From assembly GCA_038257155.1 (NCBI GenBank), contig JBBSJP010000061.1, forward strand, positions 1 through 24,089: a DNA stretch of 24,089 bases, given 5' to 3'. The position numbers were made by a program, and so were the translations under genes. How positions within the stretch are numbered: the first letter of the stretch is position 1; the number at the start of each line of letters is the position of its first letter. The stretch comes from JANJTY01 sp038257155. Its GTDB lineage: Bacteria > Pseudomonadota > Gammaproteobacteria > Xanthomonadales > Xanthomonadaceae. The notes below the pieces were generated by a model, which was not told where the DNA came from, searched no databases, and was given only the letters and a program-made list of their open reading frames with translations. Of the stretch, positions 21,946 to 24,089 are shown piece after piece.

Positions 21946-23129
21946 GCGCGTTCGAACAGCAGGGAGCAGTTGTTGCCGCCAAAGCCAAAGGAGTTGTTCA
22001 TCACGAAGCGGCACTCACGCTGGGTGTTCTCAAGCTGGATCTGCGGACCGCAGGCCGGGTCCAGCTCCGTGCTGCCGAGGATGCCGGGCACTTCGCCGGT
22101 TTCCAGCGCCAGCAGGGCGATTGCCGATTCGATGATGCCGGCCGCGCCCAGGGTGTGGCCAGTCCAGCCCTTGGTCGAGCTGGCCAGGGTCGTGGCCGGG
22201 AACAGCCGCGCGATGGCGCCGGCTTCAATTTCGTCATTCTTGGGCGTGGCGGTGCCGTGCAGATTGATGTAATCGATCTCGGCCGGCACCAGCCGCGCGC
22301 GGCGCAGCGCACCTTCCATCGCCAGGCGTGCGCCGAGTCCCTCGGGATGCGGACTGGACATGTGGTGCGCGTCACTTGACTCGCCATAGCCCAGCAGGCG
22401 CGGGCCGCGACCGTGGCCCTCCAGCAGGGCGAAGCCGGCCGCCTCGCCCAGCGACAGACCATTGCGATGCACGTCGAATGGCCGGCAGGCCTGTTGCGAA
22501 ACCAGTTCCAGCGCATTGAAGCCGTACAGCACGCTGCCACACAGGGTATCCACGCCACCCACCACCGCCGCATCGGCAAAGCCGGCGCCGATCAGGCGTG
22601 CAGCCTGGGCGAAGACCTTGGCACTGGACGAACAGGCCGTGGCCACCGTCACACAGGGGCCATCCAGGGCCAGGGCATGCTGCAGGAAATCACCCAGCGA
22701 ATGCGGGGTATGCACGATCGAGCGCGCCAGATCGGGCGGAAAACCGCCCTCCGGCGTGAGCCGGGCAAAGGCCTCCTCGGTGGCCCCGATGCTGGAGGTG
22801 GACGTGCCGATCACGATTGCAATGCGCCCCGCACCATAGCGCTCGCGTGCCGCCGCCACCGCATCGAGAAACCCGTCTTGCGCCAGGCCCAGCCAGGCCA
22901 GCTGGTTGTTGCGACACGTCCAACCACGCAGCGCCTCGGGCAATTCGACCTGTTCGACGCCGTCGACCCGGCCGATCCAGGTATCGAGCCGTTCGCCCTC
23001 GCCGAAATCATTGCGCCGCAGCCCACTGCGCCGCTCCCGCAGTGCCCGGCGCAGCGCTTCACGTCCGGCACCGACGGCACAGGTGGTGGTGAAGTGGGTG
23101 ATATAGGGTGCAGCAGTGGCTGATGACAC
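21942..23129 (-). CDS. Beta-ketoacyl-ACP synthase of aryl polyene synthesis (ApeO-like)
   Basis: A 395-residue condensing enzyme of FabF/FabB type. The Cys-His-His triad is complete: C166 in TACSSSAK, H291 in NLHGTATPKND, and H325 in KGWTGHTLGAAG; K320 and the C-terminal NSFGFGGNN also fit. It should extend the aryl starter with malonyl units, working with the chain-length factor encoded just downstream. The start is taken as GTG at 23129, because the protein then begins with the usual short N-terminus (MSSATAAPYIT...); the longer open frame upstream lies antisense to ydcF and is rejected. No good ribosome-binding site precedes this GTG. First gene of the operon KS, CLF, GT2, halogenase-like. 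Confidence 0.92.
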   Translation of the reverse strand: MSSATAAPYITHFTTTCAVGAGREALRRALRERRSGLRRNDFGEGERLDTWIGRVDGVEQVELPEALRGWTCRNNQLAWLGLAQDGFLDAVAAARERYGAGRIAIVIGTSTSSIGATEEAFARLTPEGGFPPDLARSIVHTPHSLGDFLQHALALDGPCVTVATACSSSAKVFAQAARLIGAGFADAAVVGGVDTLCGSVLYGFNALELVSQQACRPFDVHRNGLSLGEAAGFALLEGHGRGPRLLGYGESSDAHHMSSPHPEGLGARLAMEGALRRARLVPAEIDYINLHGTATPKNDEIEAGAIARLFPATTLASSTKGWTGHTLGAAGIIESAIALLALETGEVPGILGSTELDPACGPQIQLENTQRECRFVMNNSFGFGGNNCSLLFERA

Positions 23130-23257
23130 GATTTGACTTCGGCGCTTCAAGGCGTGGGAGTATCGCCGTCCGCCGGCAGGGCAACAAGCGCGGCGTCCGC
23201 CGCGACAACAAACGGCGCCGCTTGGACTGTCCCCCAATCTCCCGCAAACTGGCGTCG
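23130..23257. promoter_or_regulatory. Divergent region between ketosynthase and ydcF-like genes
   Basis: 128 bp expected to hold promoters for both genes. No clear -35/-10 pair is seen. A ydcF frame could begin as early as 23108, but that would overlap the ketosynthase start and add a basic, low-complexity N-terminus. Confidence 0.35.
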
Positions 23258-23932
23258 ATGCTTCCCGATGCCGACCATGATCCGCACCTGACCCGCGACA
23301 TTGGTCACTCGCTGGCCGTTGCAGCGCTGGCCTGCGTGGCGACCGCCGGCCTGCTCTACGTCGCCTATCTCGGACACGCGCTATGGGTGGCATTGCGAAG
23401 TGAGCATCGGACCCACGATGGCGACTATCTGCTGGTGTTCGGCAAACGGCTGCGGGATCGTCGCCCCGATGGGGATTTCCAGCTGCGTCTGGCGCATGCC
23501 AAACACCTGGCGGAAAACGCGCCGGAGCGCCCAATGATCTTGCTGGGTGGCGGTGAACCTGGCGCCAGCGAGGCCGAAATCGGCCTGCGCACGTTGCGTG
23601 ACATGGGCTTGCCCCACCAGGTGCAGGTGCTGCTGGAGGACCGCTCGCAGGACACCCTGCAGAACCTGCGCAATGCGCGCCAATTGCTGGCGCAACGTCA
23701 GCCCGGCCCGGTGCTGCTGCTGTCGAACCGCTATCACCTGGCGCGCTGCGCGAAACTGGCGGCGCAGCTCGGCTTCGACTATCGGCTGTGCGCTGCGGAA
23801 GCCCGCTTTCACCCCACGCCGCGCATGCTGACCCGCCTGGCTGCTGAAGCGGGTTACCTGTGCTGGCTGGATGTGGGCACGCGCTGGGCGCGCCTGATCG
23901 GACACCGGCGAATGTTGCGGCGGGTGAGTTGA
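23258..23932 (+). CDS. YdcF/DUF218 family membrane-anchored protein
   Basis: A 224-residue protein with one N-terminal membrane helix (about 15-45) and a DUF218 domain (about 54-190). Domain landmarks are YLLVFGKRL, LLGGGEPGASEAEIG, EDRSQDTLQNLRNA and LLLSNRYHLARCAKLA. This is the SanA/ElyC/YdcF family, linked to envelope integrity and possibly to peptidoglycan or lipid carrier metabolism, with no firmly known reaction. The ATG at 23258 is chosen because it places the membrane helix near the N-terminus and leaves room for a promoter. It is divergent from the ketosynthase; a role in pigment synthesis is not implied. Confidence 0.82.
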   Translation: MLPDADHDPHLTRDIGHSLAVAALACVATAGLLYVAYLGHALWVALRSEHRTHDGDYLLVFGKRLRDRRPDGDFQLRLAHAKHLAENAPERPMILLGGGEPGASEAEIGLRTLRDMGLPHQVQVLLEDRSQDTLQNLRNARQLLAQRQPGPVLLLSNRYHLARCAKLAAQLGFDYRLCAAEARFHPTPRMLTRLAAEAGYLCWLDVGTRWARLIGHRRMLRRVS

Positions 23933-24078
23933 CGTCGTTGCCACGTAGGGTGGGCCAAGGCCTGAAGTCTCCCCGGATATTCTCTATCCCAAACAACGGG
24001 TTGCCGTGTACTCTTGTTGAAAACAGCGCGTGCACGACGGGTTTTTTCCTCGGGTTATCTAGACCATGAGGACCCGCC
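23933..24078. other. Intergenic gap before the last, truncated gene
   Basis: 146 bp with an unusually low GC stretch (about 23970-24060). TTGAAA at 24017-24022 is a 5/6 match to a -35 box but lacks a proper -10 at the right distance. A T6 run at 24042-24047 follows CGTGCACG, but this does not make a convincing terminator. Confidence 0.35.
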
Positions 24079-24089
24079 ATGCACGCAAC
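24079..24089 (+). CDS. Start of a gene cut by the window end
   Basis: An ATG at 24079 is preceded by GAGGA (24068-24072) with a 6-nt spacer, an excellent ribosome-binding site. Only M-H-A and part of the next codon are inside the window, so no function can be given. Confidence 0.5.

Noticed and set aside
23130..24080. N-terminal extension of the ketosynthase by 317 codons
   Set aside because: The extension is antisense to the ydcF-like gene and shows no domain; the GTG at 23129 gives the normal ketosynthase length.

Overview
The window is GC-rich DNA with tightly packed, often translationally coupled genes. It holds a xanthomonadin-type aryl polyene pigment locus: a XanB2-like chorismatase, flavin halogenase-like enzymes, an acyl carrier protein, hotdog dehydratases, a ketosynthase and chain-length-factor pair, a ketoreductase, and an MMPL exporter. 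This gene set beside a Pseudomonas-type hemB, the CSLREA protein ending in a GFE-type tail, and the dispersed intergenic repeats point to a gammaproteobacterium of the Xanthomonadales (Xanthomonadaceae or Rhodanobacteraceae). The genus cannot be fixed by eye.

Layout. 1-791 is a repeat-filled stretch with no credible gene: two inverted copies of a dispersed element flank five copies of a 7-bp repeat. From 4195 down to 792 on the minus strand lies a coupled operon: flavin halogenase-like oxidoreductase, XanB2-like chorismatase, HemB. Divergent from it, 4438-9435 on the plus strand, is a second operon: ACP, ApeI-like dehydratase, LpxL-type acyltransferase, LolA-like periplasmic protein, MMPL/RND exporter, ApeP-like dehydratase. 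Next comes a block with no obvious pigment role (9570-17251): a two-unit CSLREA beta-helix exoprotein, a small secreted protein, and a TonB-dependent receptor followed by a TPR-sulfotransferase. Pigment functions resume with an SDR ketoreductase (17714-18442, plus) facing a minus-strand operon (23129 to 18712): ketosynthase, chain-length factor, GT2 glycosyltransferase and a second halogenase-like oxidoreductase. A YdcF/DUF218 protein diverges from the ketosynthase. A new gene starts at 24079 and is cut by the window end.

How the parts fit. From family knowledge, the chorismatase makes 3-hydroxybenzoate as the aryl starter. KS/CLF, ketoreductase and the two hotdog dehydratases elongate and dehydrate it on an ACP. 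The halogenase-like enzymes may brominate it. The acyltransferase and GT2 attach or tailor the polyene. The LolA-like protein and the MMPL protein move the product toward the outer membrane. An aryl-ACP ligase and a second ACP, expected for this pathway, are not in the window.
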